Source: Clostridiales bacterium
GTDB taxonomy: Bacteria > Bacillota > Clostridia > Oscillospirales > Oscillospiraceae
Length of the DNA: 64,000 nucleotides
Direction of reading: 5' to 3'
Assembly (NCBI GenBank): GCA_025757645.1
Contig: CP107216.1
Span: 62,001-126,000 of the forward strand
In this document: in pieces, positions 49,556-56,752 of the stretch
Numbering within the stretch: the first letter of the stretch is position 1
Layout: each line of letters starts with the position of its first letter
Program-made: the position numbers and the translations under genes
The notes under the pieces: generated by a model
Told to the model about the DNA's origin: nothing
The model's database searches: none
Seen by the model: only the letters and a program-made list of their open reading frames with translations

Positions 49556-50402
49556 CGCCGCCATCAGCTTTCCCCTGCTCGGCAGCTGGAGCATCGACCC
49601 CAGCGCGTCGTTCACGCTCTTCGGCCGCACGTTTTACTGGTACGGCGTGATCATCGCCGTGGGCTTCATTCTGGCGATGCTCTACTGCGCGCGGCACTGC
49701 CGCCGCTGCGGCATCGAGCCGGACACGCTCTATGACTTTCTCATCTGGATGATCCCGCTGGCCATCATCGGCGCGCGGCTGTACTACGTCATCTTCCAGT
49801 GGAGCGACTACCGCGGCCACCCCATCGACGCGCTCAAGATCTGGGAGGGCGGACTCGCCATCTACGGCGGCGTGATCGCGGGGCTGCTGACCGGCATCAT
49901 CTGGTGCAGGAAAAAGAAGATCCCCTTCGGCGCGATGGCGGACGTGTGCGCGCCCGGCCTGCTCATCGGGCAGTGCATCGGCCGCTGGGGCAACTTCATC
50001 AACCGCGAAGCCTTCGGCCGCGAGACCACGGCCTTCTCCCGCATGGGGCTCACGCTCCCCGGCCGGGAGACCGTGTACGTACATCCGACGTTTCTCTACG
50101 AGAGCCTGTGGAACTTCGTGGGCTTTCTGCTGCTACACTTCTGGTTTCAAAAGCACGAGCGGAGGTTTGACGGCGAGTTCATTTTGCTCTACGCCGTGTG
50201 GTACGGCATCGGCCGCGCGCTCATCGAGGGCCTGCGCACCGACAGCCTGTACATTGCCGGCACGGGCATCCGCGTCAGCCAGCTGCTGGCCGGGGTGTCG
50301 GCGGCCGCCGCTGCCGTCGTGCTCGCGCTGTTTTACACCGGCAAGCTCCGGCACGCACCGCGCTATGTTGACCGCGGCGCGGGCGGGCAGCCGGATGCAT
50401 AA
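49533..50402 (+). CDS. lgt: Prolipoprotein diacylglyceryl transferase
   Basis: About 289 residues, seven membrane segments. Lgt signature: IGQCIGRWGNFINREAFGRE with the catalytic-loop Arg/Asn residues, HPTFLYESLWNFVGFLLLHF, and the C-terminal YGIGRALIEGLRTDSL. Transfers diacylglyceryl from phosphatidylglycerol to the lipobox Cys of prolipoproteins; substrates in this window include the lipoproteins at 981 and 52858. AGGGAGG lies five bases before ATG 49533 and eight before ATG 49536; either may be used. Overlaps the M16 gene end by 23 bases. Confidence 0.96.
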   Translation: MMPTMMRDAAISFPLLGSWSIDPSASFTLFGRTFYWYGVIIAVGFILAMLYCARHCRRCGIEPDTLYDFLIWMIPLAIIGARLYYVIFQWSDYRGHPIDALKIWEGGLAIYGGVIAGLLTGIIWCRKKKIPFGAMADVCAPGLLIGQCIGRWGNFINREAFGRETTAFSRMGLTLPGRETVYVHPTFLYESLWNFVGFLLLHFWFQKHERRFDGEFILLYAVWYGIGRALIEGLRTDSLYIAGTGIRVSQLLAGVSAAAAAVVLALFYTGKLRHAPRYVDRGAGGQPDA

Positions 50403-50440
50403 ACCATTTGCAGTTTCATATTTCAAGGAGGTTTTTTCCC

Positions 50441-50917
50441 ATGAAAGATTATCATGATATGCTCAACAGCCTGAAGAACAAGGTCGTCGACGCGGCCGGC
50501 AAGGCCGGTGAAACCGTGACCAATGCCGCCAACAAGGTCGTCAGCGACGAGATGCGCGACAAGGTCGCCGGCGCTGCCCACGCCGTGGGCGACCGCGCCA
50601 AGTACGCCTCGCGCATGACGCGCATGACCGTGGACTGCAACGCCGAGCTCGAGCGCGTCAAGCGCACGTACACCGAGATCGGCCGCCTGTACTACGAAAA
50701 CTACCGCGACACGGCCGACGCCTTCCTCGCCGAGCTCTGCCAGCAGGTGACGGACGCCAACGCGCGCGTCGCCGAGCTGGAGGCGCAGATGGACGAGCTG
50801 CGCGCCGCCGCTAAGGAGTACCGCCCCGCGCCGGATCTGCACACCGTCGATGCCGAGGTCGTCGAGCCGGAGGACATCGAGGTCGAAGTGACCGAGGAGC
50901 CCGCGCCGGAGGAATAA
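50441..50917 (+). CDS. Coiled-coil protein, YtxH-like
   Basis: 158 residues, soluble and highly helical. Early part MKDYHDMLNSLKNKVVDAAG and KAGETVTNAANKVV resembles apolipoprotein-like 11-mer helices; then a coiled coil (ELCQQVTDANARVAELEAQM) and an acidic tail (VEVTEEPAPEE). CAAGGAGG precedes the ATG. Unknown function; such proteins often associate with membranes or envelope stress. It follows lgt by 38 bases and ends at a strong terminator. Confidence 0.75.
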   Translation: MKDYHDMLNSLKNKVVDAAGKAGETVTNAANKVVSDEMRDKVAGAAHAVGDRAKYASRMTRMTVDCNAELERVKRTYTEIGRLYYENYRDTADAFLAELCQQVTDANARVAELEAQMDELRAAAKEYRPAPDLHTVDAEVVEPEDIEVEVTEEPAPEE

Positions 50918-50983
50918 GCGTGGGCAAACGAGCCCCGCTGCGCCGGGCGCTCGTTGGAGGGGCTGCGGCCCGCTGATAATAGC

Positions 50984-51026
50984 AAACTCCGCCCCCGCTT
51001 CCGATCCGGAAGCGGGGGCGGAGTTT
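50984..51026. terminator. Strong bidirectional terminator
   Basis: 20-bp perfect stem (50984-51003, 51007-51026), three-base loop. T-rich on both exits; used by the coiled-coil gene and by the convergent subtilisin gene. Confidence 0.93.
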
Positions 51027-51037
51027 TGCTGTCATTT

Positions 51038-52846
51038 TTATTTGTCATAGTAGCCCATGAGGATCTTTGCGACCTGGGCGCGGGTGGCATAGCCGCGCGG
51101 CGCGAGCTGCGGGCCGGACGGCGTGCCGACGCCGCCGATCAGCCCCTGCTCGACCGCCCAGGTGAGCGCGGCGTAGGCATAGCCCGCGACCTGGCCCGCG
51201 TCCGGGAAGGCCGCGAGCGCAGTGCCGATCATAGCCGGGCGGCCGGCCTGCGCGTAGAGAATGACCGTGAAGTCCTGCCGCGTGATGGCGGCGTCGGGGG
51301 TAAACGTCGTGGGCGACGTACCGGACACGAGCCCCGTCCGATACGCCCAGTGCACCGCGTCATAATACCACGCGCCGGGCGCCACATCCGAGAACGGCAT
51401 CGTGCCGGTGGTTTTCGGGCTGCCCGCCGCCGCCCAGAGCAGCTGCACGACCTGCGCGCGGGTGGCAAGCGCCTCCGGCGCGACGGTGACGGGCGTCATG
51501 CCGTGTATCAGTCCCGCCGCGATGCAGTAGTCCAGCCCGGCGTGCGACCAGGCGTCCGCGTCCGGCATGTCCGCAAAGCGCCGCCCCGGACACAGCCGGT
51601 CGTGAAAGCACTGCGTGAGCACCGGAAACCCGTTGCCGTACTGATCGTCGCGGCCGGGCACGCCGAGATCCTCGGCATAGTCGCAGAGCGTCCGGCGCAC
51701 GCGCGCGGCCGTAGCGCCCGGCTGCGCGAGCTGCACGCAGGCCGCCGCCGCCGCGACATGGGGCGCAGCAAACGATGTGCCGCTGCGCACCGTCATGCCG
51801 CCGGAGAGCGCCGCGACCGCGACGCCCGTGCCCGGCGCGCACAGATCGACCGACGCGCCGGAGGCCGAATAGGTATCGTCAAACGTCCGGCTGCGGTCCA
51901 CGGCCGAGACCGTGAGCACCTGCGCCTGATTGGCGGGATAGACATCGTCCGCGTTCGCGGTGGGGTTGCTCCGGCTGAGGTTGCCCGCCGCCGCGACGAC
52001 GACGACGCCCGCGGCATACGCCTGCGCGAGGACACTATTTAAAAAGGAGTAGCCCTTTTCGATGGCGTTCGGCCAGCCAATGCTCATGTTGACGACGGTC
52101 GCGCCGTTTTCCAGCGCGTACTCGAGCGCCGTGAGCACGCGCGACGGCTTCGAGAGGTTGTCGTCGCCGTACACACGCAGGACCATCACGTCCACCTCGT
52201 CGGGTGTGAGGTCGGCGATGAGCCCGGCCGTGGCCGTGCCGTGGCCGTTGACGTCCGTCACGTCGGCCGTGTTGTCGGCAAAGTCATAGCTGCGGGCCGA
52301 CACGCGCCCCGCGAGCAGCGGGTGCGAGACCTCCGCGCCCGTGTCGATGACGGCGACCGTCGCGCGGCGGCCGGCCGGCAGGAGCACGTCCGCCTGATGG
52401 CGCAGCGTCGTGAGGCCCATTTCGTGCCCGCCCCAGGAGCGGCTGGCCGTCTCGTCCCAGAGGCCGGCGAGCGTGTCGTCCGCCGTGACCGCCTCATCGA
52501 GAAAGCAGTCCGTCACATCGGGGTCGGAGCGCAGGCGCGCGAGCGCGCGCTGCGCCGCCGCCGCGTCGGAAAATTCGAGCACGTACTCCTGCCACGCCGC
52601 CAGATGCAGCACGCGGTCCGCGCCGTACCCGTCCGCGAGCGCGGGCGCGAAGGCGACCACGCGCGTGGGCTCGGCCGCGGCGGCGCGGGAGCGGAATCGG
52701 CCGCGCGCCGGCACCGGCTCGGCCATCGCCTGCGCCAGCTCCAGCGCGCTCGACACCTCCACCGGCATCTGTGCGGCGGCGGCCGGCAGCGCCAGCGACA
52801 CCGCGAGCGCCAGCGCGAGCAGCAGGGTCAAAAGTCGTTTTTTCAT
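51038..52846 (-). CDS. Subtilisin-family serine protease with SLH anchor
   Basis: 602 residues. Signal peptide (1-25, ends ALPAAAAQ), propeptide about 26-140, S8 catalytic domain about 145-400 with the triad Asp168 (VAVIDTGAEVSHP), His202 (NGHGTATAGLIA) and Ser358 (SGTSFAAPHVAAAA), plus the oxyanion-type AAAGNLSRSNP. Three SLH repeats fill about 425-602 (FADMPDADAWSHAGLDYCIA, TRAQVVQLLWAAAG, ITRQDFTVILYAQAG). A cell-wall-displayed protease. GAGGAGG precedes the ATG. The long minus-strand frame continues a little upstream but without an RBS. Confidence 0.93.
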   Translation of the reverse strand: MKKRLLTLLLALALAVSLALPAAAAQMPVEVSSALELAQAMAEPVPARGRFRSRAAAAEPTRVVAFAPALADGYGADRVLHLAAWQEYVLEFSDAAAAQRALARLRSDPDVTDCFLDEAVTADDTLAGLWDETASRSWGGHEMGLTTLRHQADVLLPAGRRATVAVIDTGAEVSHPLLAGRVSARSYDFADNTADVTDVNGHGTATAGLIADLTPDEVDVMVLRVYGDDNLSKPSRVLTALEYALENGATVVNMSIGWPNAIEKGYSFLNSVLAQAYAAGVVVVAAAGNLSRSNPTANADDVYPANQAQVLTVSAVDRSRTFDDTYSASGASVDLCAPGTGVAVAALSGGMTVRSGTSFAAPHVAAAAACVQLAQPGATAARVRRTLCDYAEDLGVPGRDDQYGNGFPVLTQCFHDRLCPGRRFADMPDADAWSHAGLDYCIAAGLIHGMTPVTVAPEALATRAQVVQLLWAAAGSPKTTGTMPFSDVAPGAWYYDAVHWAYRTGLVSGTSPTTFTPDAAITRQDFTVILYAQAGRPAMIGTALAAFPDAGQVAGYAYAALTWAVEQGLIGGVGTPSGPQLAPRGYATRAQVAKILMGYYDK

Positions 52847-52857
52847 CGCGCGCCTCC

Positions 52858-53736
52858 TCAGGTCGTGATCGGCACGAACCACAGGTCACGGTCCACGCTG
52901 CCGGAGACGCCCGGCACCGTGCCGTCGTAGCTGTACTGCCAGAAATCGTGCGCGTAGTAAAAATCGTCCGCCGTGCCCGGCGCGCTCACCCAGAAGGCGT
53001 AGTCTTTGAGCTGGGCAAAGTCGTAGTCATAGTACCCCTGCCAGCGGTTGCCGTAGACGGCGGCGTCGTAGCCCGCGGCCGTGACCGTCTCGCAGAACGC
53101 GACGGCGCAGGCCGTGACGTCCTCGCCGGTCATCTCCGCCGTGCGCACCGTGTCGCCGGCGGCGACGGTGCTCTGGTCAATGTTCTCCCAGTCGAACACG
53201 AGCGGCATGTCGATCTTGTAATCGCGCGCCGCGTCCACGAGCCACTGCGCCTCCTCGGCCGCCTCCTCGGGCGTGACCGCCTGCGAGAAGAAGTACAGCC
53301 CCACGCGCAGCCCCGCCGCGCACGCCCCGGCCACGTTCTGGCGGAAACGGTCGTCTTCGACGATGCCGCCCTTGCCGTAGCCCCGGTAGCCCGCGCGGAT
53401 GACCGCGAAGGCGATGCCGGAATCCGCGACGGCCTGCCAGTCGATGTCCTGCTGGAACGTGGACACGTCGATGCCCTGCAGCACGCGGTAGGCCGTGCCG
53501 GTGTAGGTCACGCTGCCGTCCGCCCCGGCGGAAAAATCGGCCGCCGGAATGTCGAACCTGTCCACGCCTCTGGCCGGGGTGATCCACGCCGTGCCGGCGC
53601 CGGTGTTCACCTCGACCTGGCCGATGTGCAGTTCGCGCACGGAGCAGCCCGTGAGTGCGAACGTCATCGCCGCGGCCAGCAGCACGGCCAGCGCGCGGCG
53701 GAATGTGGAATTGTTTTTCATATGTAAGCGTTTCAT
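52858..53736 (-). CDS. Lipoprotein glycosyl hydrolase family 25 (lysozyme)
   Basis: 292 residues. Lipoprotein signal ending LTGC (Cys near 28-29). GH25 barrel with the DxE layout: GIDVSTFQQDIDWQAVADSG near the start of the domain and the catalytic pair in LVFDWENIDQS; AFAVIRAGYRGYGKGG and the C-terminal FWQYSYDGTVPGVSGSVDRD are typical. Cleaves MurNAc-GlcNAc bonds on the outer face. The promoter -10 ends only eight bases before ATG 53736, so translation from that ATG would be leaderless; ATG 53721 (MKNNSTFRRA) is the alternative with a 15-nt leader. No clear RBS for either. Confidence 0.92.
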   Translation of the reverse strand: MKRLHMKNNSTFRRALAVLLAAAMTFALTGCSVRELHIGQVEVNTGAGTAWITPARGVDRFDIPAADFSAGADGSVTYTGTAYRVLQGIDVSTFQQDIDWQAVADSGIAFAVIRAGYRGYGKGGIVEDDRFRQNVAGACAAGLRVGLYFFSQAVTPEEAAEEAQWLVDAARDYKIDMPLVFDWENIDQSTVAAGDTVRTAEMTGEDVTACAVAFCETVTAAGYDAAVYGNRWQGYYDYDFAQLKDYAFWVSAPGTADDFYYAHDFWQYSYDGTVPGVSGSVDRDLWFVPITT

Positions 53737-53743
53737 GCCGATA

Positions 53744-53772
53744 AGTATACCACACCTGCCGCCGGAACGCAA
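53744..53772 (-). promoter_or_regulatory. Promoter of the GH25 gene
   Basis: Minus strand: TTGCGT (53772-53767), 17-bp spacer, TATACT (53749-53744). Confidence 0.75.
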
Positions 53773-53799
53773 ACCGGGCCCGCCCGACGGCCGGCGCGG

Positions 53800-54009
53800 T
53801 CAGCTGCGGTCATAATAATGCGCGAGATAGCTTGCCGTGCACAGAGTCTCGCCCGCCATCTGCTCCAGGCGCGCGATGCGCGCCTCCAGATCGCGCCGGG
53901 CGCGGCCGGCACGCGGCATGGCCGCCAGCTCCAGACGCAAGGTGGCCGCGCGCGCACGCAGCGCGTTGCCCGTGGCGCGGTACTGCGCCGCCAATTCGAT
54001 CAGTTGCAT
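53800..54009 (-). CDS. Small helical coiled-coil protein
   Basis: 69 residues, almost fully helical (MQLIELAAQYRATGNALRAR, ARRDLEARIARLEQMAGETL, CTASYLAHYYDRS). GGAGGGAG precedes the ATG, which supports this start over longer in-frame ones. Conserved-looking ending. Not recognised; the upstream region is shared with the tRNA promoter on the other strand. Confidence 0.65.
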   Translation of the reverse strand: MQLIELAAQYRATGNALRARAATLRLELAAMPRAGRARRDLEARIARLEQMAGETLCTASYLAHYYDRS

Positions 54010-54049
54010 GTTCTCCCTCCAAAAACATTGAATTTTCCGAAAATTTTTG

Positions 54050-54078
54050 TTGACAAACATAGTCCGTTTTGCTATGAT
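54050..54078 (+). promoter_or_regulatory. tRNA promoter
   Basis: TTGACA (54050-54055), 17-bp spacer, TATGAT (54073-54078), 18 bases before tRNA-Thr. Confidence 0.88.
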
Positions 54079-54095
54079 ACATAGGCCGGTGTTGT

Positions 54096-54171
54096 GCTGG
54101 TATAGCTCAGTTGGTAGAGCAGCTGATTTGTAATCAGCAGGTCGGGGGTTCGAGTCCGTCTACCAGCTCCA
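54096..54171 (+). tRNA. tRNA-Thr (anticodon TGT)
   Basis: Full cloverleaf: acceptor GCTGGTA/TACCAGC, D-arm AGCTCAGTTGGTAGAGC, anticodon stem GCTGA/TCAGC with loop TTTGTAA (anticodon TGT), T-arm GGGGGTTCGAGTCC, encoded CCA. Confidence 0.97.
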
Positions 54172-54192
54172 CCTTCTGACAAAATTGCATAT

Positions 54193-54277
54193 GGGGGAAT
54201 TCCCGAGTGGCCAAAGGGGACAGACTGTAAATCTGCTGGCAATGCCTTCGATGGTTCGAATCCATCTTCCCCCACCA
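54193..54277 (+). tRNA. tRNA-Tyr (anticodon GTA)
   Basis: 85 nt with long variable arm. Acceptor GGGGGAA/TTCCCCC, anticodon loop CTGTAAA (anticodon GTA), T-arm GATGGTTCGAATCCATC, encoded CCA. Confidence 0.97.
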
Positions 54278-54317
54278 AAAATACCAATTACCCTTTTTGG
54301 GTGATTGGTATTTTTCT
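54277..54317 (+). terminator. Terminator of the tRNA operon
   Basis: Near-perfect long stem: ATACCAATTACCC pairs with GGGTGATTGGTAT, flanked by A5 and T5. Confidence 0.9.
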
Positions 54318-54357
54318 TTGCGCGGAAGATGGAGTCGAAGTTTATCCTCCGAAGGAG

Positions 54358-54420
54358 GAAATCCATCTTCCCCCACCAAAAATACCGATTGTCCTTCTGG
54401 ACGGTCGGTATTTTTCTTTT
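54358..54420 (+). repeat. Duplicated tRNA-Tyr 3' end plus terminator
   Basis: AATCCATCTTCCCCCACCA followed by AAAAATACC repeats the last 19 bases of tRNA-Tyr and the start of its terminator (54259-54285), about 100 bp downstream, again followed by a full hairpin (ACCGATTGTCC/GGACGGTCGGT) and T5. The intervening piece contains GGAAGATGGA, which pairs with the tRNA end. It is a tRNA remnant or an attachment-site duplication. Confidence 0.75.
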
Positions 54421-54515
54421 CCGGGAAGATGCACAAACGCTCGGCAAATGCACGGAGCTGAAAAAAATCTGGATCGCCTCCGTCAACACCGCGAAGAAAA
54501 ACCGCACATGATCCG

Positions 54516-54541
54516 CCCGCCCACGGTGTGGGCGGGTTTTT
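54516..54541 (+). terminator. Terminator-like hairpin
   Basis: 9-bp perfect stem CCCGCCCAC/GTGGGCGGG (54516-54524, 54528-54536) followed by T5; third in a row after the tRNAs. Confidence 0.75.
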
Positions 54542-54555
54542 GCTGCTCCGCCCCC

Positions 54556-54729
54556 TCACGCTCCCGGTGCGCTCAGGCGCGCGGCCAGCTCCCGCCGCGA
54601 CAGGCCGCCCACGAGCGTGTCAAAGCAATCGGCGCACACCGTCAGCCCGCCGTGCGCGCACGGCCACAGGTACGCATCTTCCCACGCCGGCAGCGGCGCA
54701 AAACACACCTCGCATCGCCGCATCCGCAT
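54556..54729 (-). CDS. 57-aa zinc-ribbon protein
   Basis: Small gene: MRMRRCEVCFAPLPAWEDAY, then LWPCAHGGLTVCADCFDTLV and a basic helix GGLSRRELAARLSA. Cys6, Cys9, Cys24, His26, Cys32 and Cys35 give a CxxC-CxH-CxxC set able to bind two zinc ions or form a treble-clef/RING-like knuckle. AGGGAGG precedes the ATG by three to nine bases (second ATG at 54723 also possible). It has its own strong promoter. Resembles small phage or mobile-element zinc proteins; function unknown. Confidence 0.7.
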   Translation of the reverse strand: MRMRRCEVCFAPLPAWEDAYLWPCAHGGLTVCADCFDTLVGGLSRRELAARLSAPGA

Positions 54730-54780
54730 TCCTCCCTTCCGGCTGCAAAATTATTATGCATTTGGATAACTTTCGCTCTT

Positions 54781-54809
54781 AGTTTATACTCGTTAGAATA
54801 ATTTGTCAA
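54781..54809 (-). promoter_or_regulatory. Promoter of the 57-aa zinc-ribbon gene
   Basis: Minus strand: TTGACA (54809-54804), 17-bp spacer, TAAACT (54786-54781), about 50 bases before the ATG. Confidence 0.75.
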
Positions 54810-55055
54810 GTGCTTTTTTTGCACCTGCATAAAAATGGCGGCCGCAAATTGCCAGCTTTTACACGGGAATGTTGTTTTTTTGACGAAAACAGCGCAATTC
54901 AAAGCGCCCTTTCTGACTTTTTGCACAAAAAAATTGAGAAATTATATGGAAAACGGATATTGCAATCCCTCTCCGTTTGCGTTACCATGATAAAGGAAAT
55001 TGGCCGCTCAGGCCGTTTTTGAGAGCAACGTGAATAACAAGAAAGAGGTAAGAAA

Positions 55056-56405
55056 ATGATCAACAATGCATATCTGAACCGCGTTTTCGCCGACCTTCAG
55101 AAGAACCACCCCAACGAGCCCGAGTTCCTGCAGGCCGTTGACGAAGTCTTTGAGAGCCTCCAGTACGTCGTCGACAAGCACCCCGAGTGGGAAGAAGCCG
55201 GCCTCATGGAGCGCTTCGTTGAGCCCGAGCGCATCATCATCTTCCGCGTTCCCTGGGTGGACGACAACGGCAAGGTCCAGGTCAACCGCGGCTACCGTGT
55301 GCAGTTCAACTCCGCGATCGGCCCCTACAAGGGCGGTCTGCGCTTCCATCCCTCGGTCAACCTGTCCGTCGTCAAGTTCCTTGGCTTCGAGCAGATCCTG
55401 AAGAACTCCCTGACCACCCTGCCCATGGGCGGCGGCAAGGGCGGCTCCGACTTTGACCCCCACGGCAAGTCCGACGGTGAGGTCATGCGTTTCTGCCAGA
55501 GCTTCATGACCGAGCTCTATCGCCACATCGGCCAGTTCACTGACACCCCGGCCGGCGACATCGGCGTCGGCGCGCGCGAGGTCGGCTATATGTACGGCCA
55601 GTACAAGAAGATCGTCGACCGCTTTGAGGGCGGCGTCATCACCGGCAAGGGCCTGACCTACGGCGGCTCTCTCGCCCGCACCGAGGCCACCGGCTACGGC
55701 ATCTGCTACTTCTCCGCCGAAGTGCTCAAGCACCTGAGAAACGACAGCTTCGAGGGCAAGAAGGTCATCGTGTCCGGCTCCGGCAACGTGGCGCAGTACT
55801 GCGCGCAGAAGTGCACCGAGCTCGGCGGCAAGGTCATCGCCATGAGCGACTCCAAGGGCTACGTCTACGATCCCAACGGCATCAACCTCGACGTGCTGTT
55901 TGACATCAAGCAGAAGCGCCGCGCCCGCATCAGCGTCTACGCTGACGAAGTGCCCGGCAGCGAGTACCACGAGGGCTGCAAGAACATCTGGACCGTGCCG
56001 TGCGACATCGCCATGCCGTGCGCGTCCCAGAACGAGATGGATCTCGAGGGCGCGAAGGCCGTCATCAAAAACGGCGCCATGGCCGTGTTCGAAGGCGCGA
56101 ACATGCCGCTGACCCCCGAGGCCATCAACGCGGTCATCGAGGCCGGCCTGCTCTACACGCCGGGCAAGGCTTCCAACGCCGGCGGCGTTGCCACCTCCGG
56201 TCTGGAAATGAGCCAGAACTCCCTGCGCATGAGCTGGAGCTTCGAAGAAGTTGACGAGAAGCTGCACGGCATCATGAAGAGCATCTTCAAGGCCTGCTAC
56301 GACGCCTCCGTCGAGTGCGGCCAGCCGGGCAACATGATGCTCGGCGCCAACGTTGCCGGCTTCCTGAAGGTCGCCAACGCCATGATGGCTCAGGGCATTG
56401 TGTGA
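55056..56405 (+). CDS. gdhA: Glutamate dehydrogenase (NADP-type)
   Basis: 449 residues, hexameric GDH length. Substrate domain with IGPYKGGLRFHPSVNLSVVK and the catalytic-Lys region LPMGGGKGGSDFDPHGKSDG; Rossmann domain with VIVSGSGNVAQYCAQKCTEL; ends with ANVAGFLKVANAMMAQGIV. Converts 2-oxoglutarate and ammonia to glutamate; the length and motifs fit the biosynthetic NADP class, though the cofactor is inferred. AAGAGGTAAGAAA precedes the ATG. Codon choice is more biased to C-ending codons than in neighbours, as for highly expressed genes. The 245 bases upstream (54810-55055) are A/T-rich leader with no other gene. Confidence 0.97.
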   Translation: MINNAYLNRVFADLQKNHPNEPEFLQAVDEVFESLQYVVDKHPEWEEAGLMERFVEPERIIIFRVPWVDDNGKVQVNRGYRVQFNSAIGPYKGGLRFHPSVNLSVVKFLGFEQILKNSLTTLPMGGGKGGSDFDPHGKSDGEVMRFCQSFMTELYRHIGQFTDTPAGDIGVGAREVGYMYGQYKKIVDRFEGGVITGKGLTYGGSLARTEATGYGICYFSAEVLKHLRNDSFEGKKVIVSGSGNVAQYCAQKCTELGGKVIAMSDSKGYVYDPNGINLDVLFDIKQKRRARISVYADEVPGSEYHEGCKNIWTVPCDIAMPCASQNEMDLEGAKAVIKNGAMAVFEGANMPLTPEAINAVIEAGLLYTPGKASNAGGVATSGLEMSQNSLRMSWSFEEVDEKLHGIMKSIFKACYDASVECGQPGNMMLGANVAGFLKVANAMMAQGIV

Positions 56406-56432
56406 TCGCTGATCCATCACCCATACAGAGCA

Positions 56433-56468
56433 AAGATCCCCGAAACGTTCGTTTCGGGGATCTTTTTT
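56433..56468 (+). terminator. Terminator of gdhA
   Basis: 14-bp perfect stem AAGATCCCCGAAAC/GTTTCGGGGATCTT (56433-56446, 56451-56464), T-rich end. Confidence 0.93.
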
Positions 56469-56475
56469 GCGGGTT

Positions 56476-56662
56476 TGTTATGTAGAGAGGCGAGTACAGC
56501 GTTGCCTGCGCTGCGCACCCAAGCCTTGCCCTCGGGAAAAAGGTGCTGAGCGCAGCGAGGCGGATGCCGTGTTTCCTGACGTCACACACCTTGGCAATTC
56601 CGTTTCTATGCCGCTCGACCAGCATCATGGCAGAAAAGCCGCGGTTTCCTCCAGCGCCGCCG
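56476..56662 (-). repeat. Dispersed intergenic repeat, copy C (inverted, with insertion)
   Basis: Read on the minus strand it repeats the landmarks of copies A and B: GCACGGTGCACC, GGCGGCGCTGG, GGAAACCGCGGC, then about 60 extra bases, then CGGCATCCGCCTCGCTGCGC with TCAGCACC and a GAGGGCAAGG part. It ends near a truncated motif (TTATGTAGAG at 56478). Confidence 0.55.
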
Positions 56663-56689
56663 GTGGTGCACCGTGCGTTCGTCCCGCAC

Positions 56690-56747
56690 CTCATAGGCTC
56701 CCTTGTGCAAAGGGAGCTGGCAGCCGTCAGGCTGACTGAGGGATCGA
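56690..56747. repeat. Short palindromic extragenic repeat
   Basis: CTCATAGGCTCCCTTGTGCA..AAGGGAGCTGG then CAGCCGTCAGGCTGACTGAG: two consecutive small hairpins (GGCTCCCTT/AAGGGAGCTG and AGCC/GGCT). This type of element is common between genes in Oscillospiraceae. It abuts the stop of the kinase gene. Confidence 0.6.
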
Positions 56748-56752
56748 TCCGC

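Noticed and set aside
54072..54287. 71-codon minus-strand frame across the two tRNA genes
   Set aside because: Well-known type of false ORF opposite tRNAs; the tRNA folds are complete.
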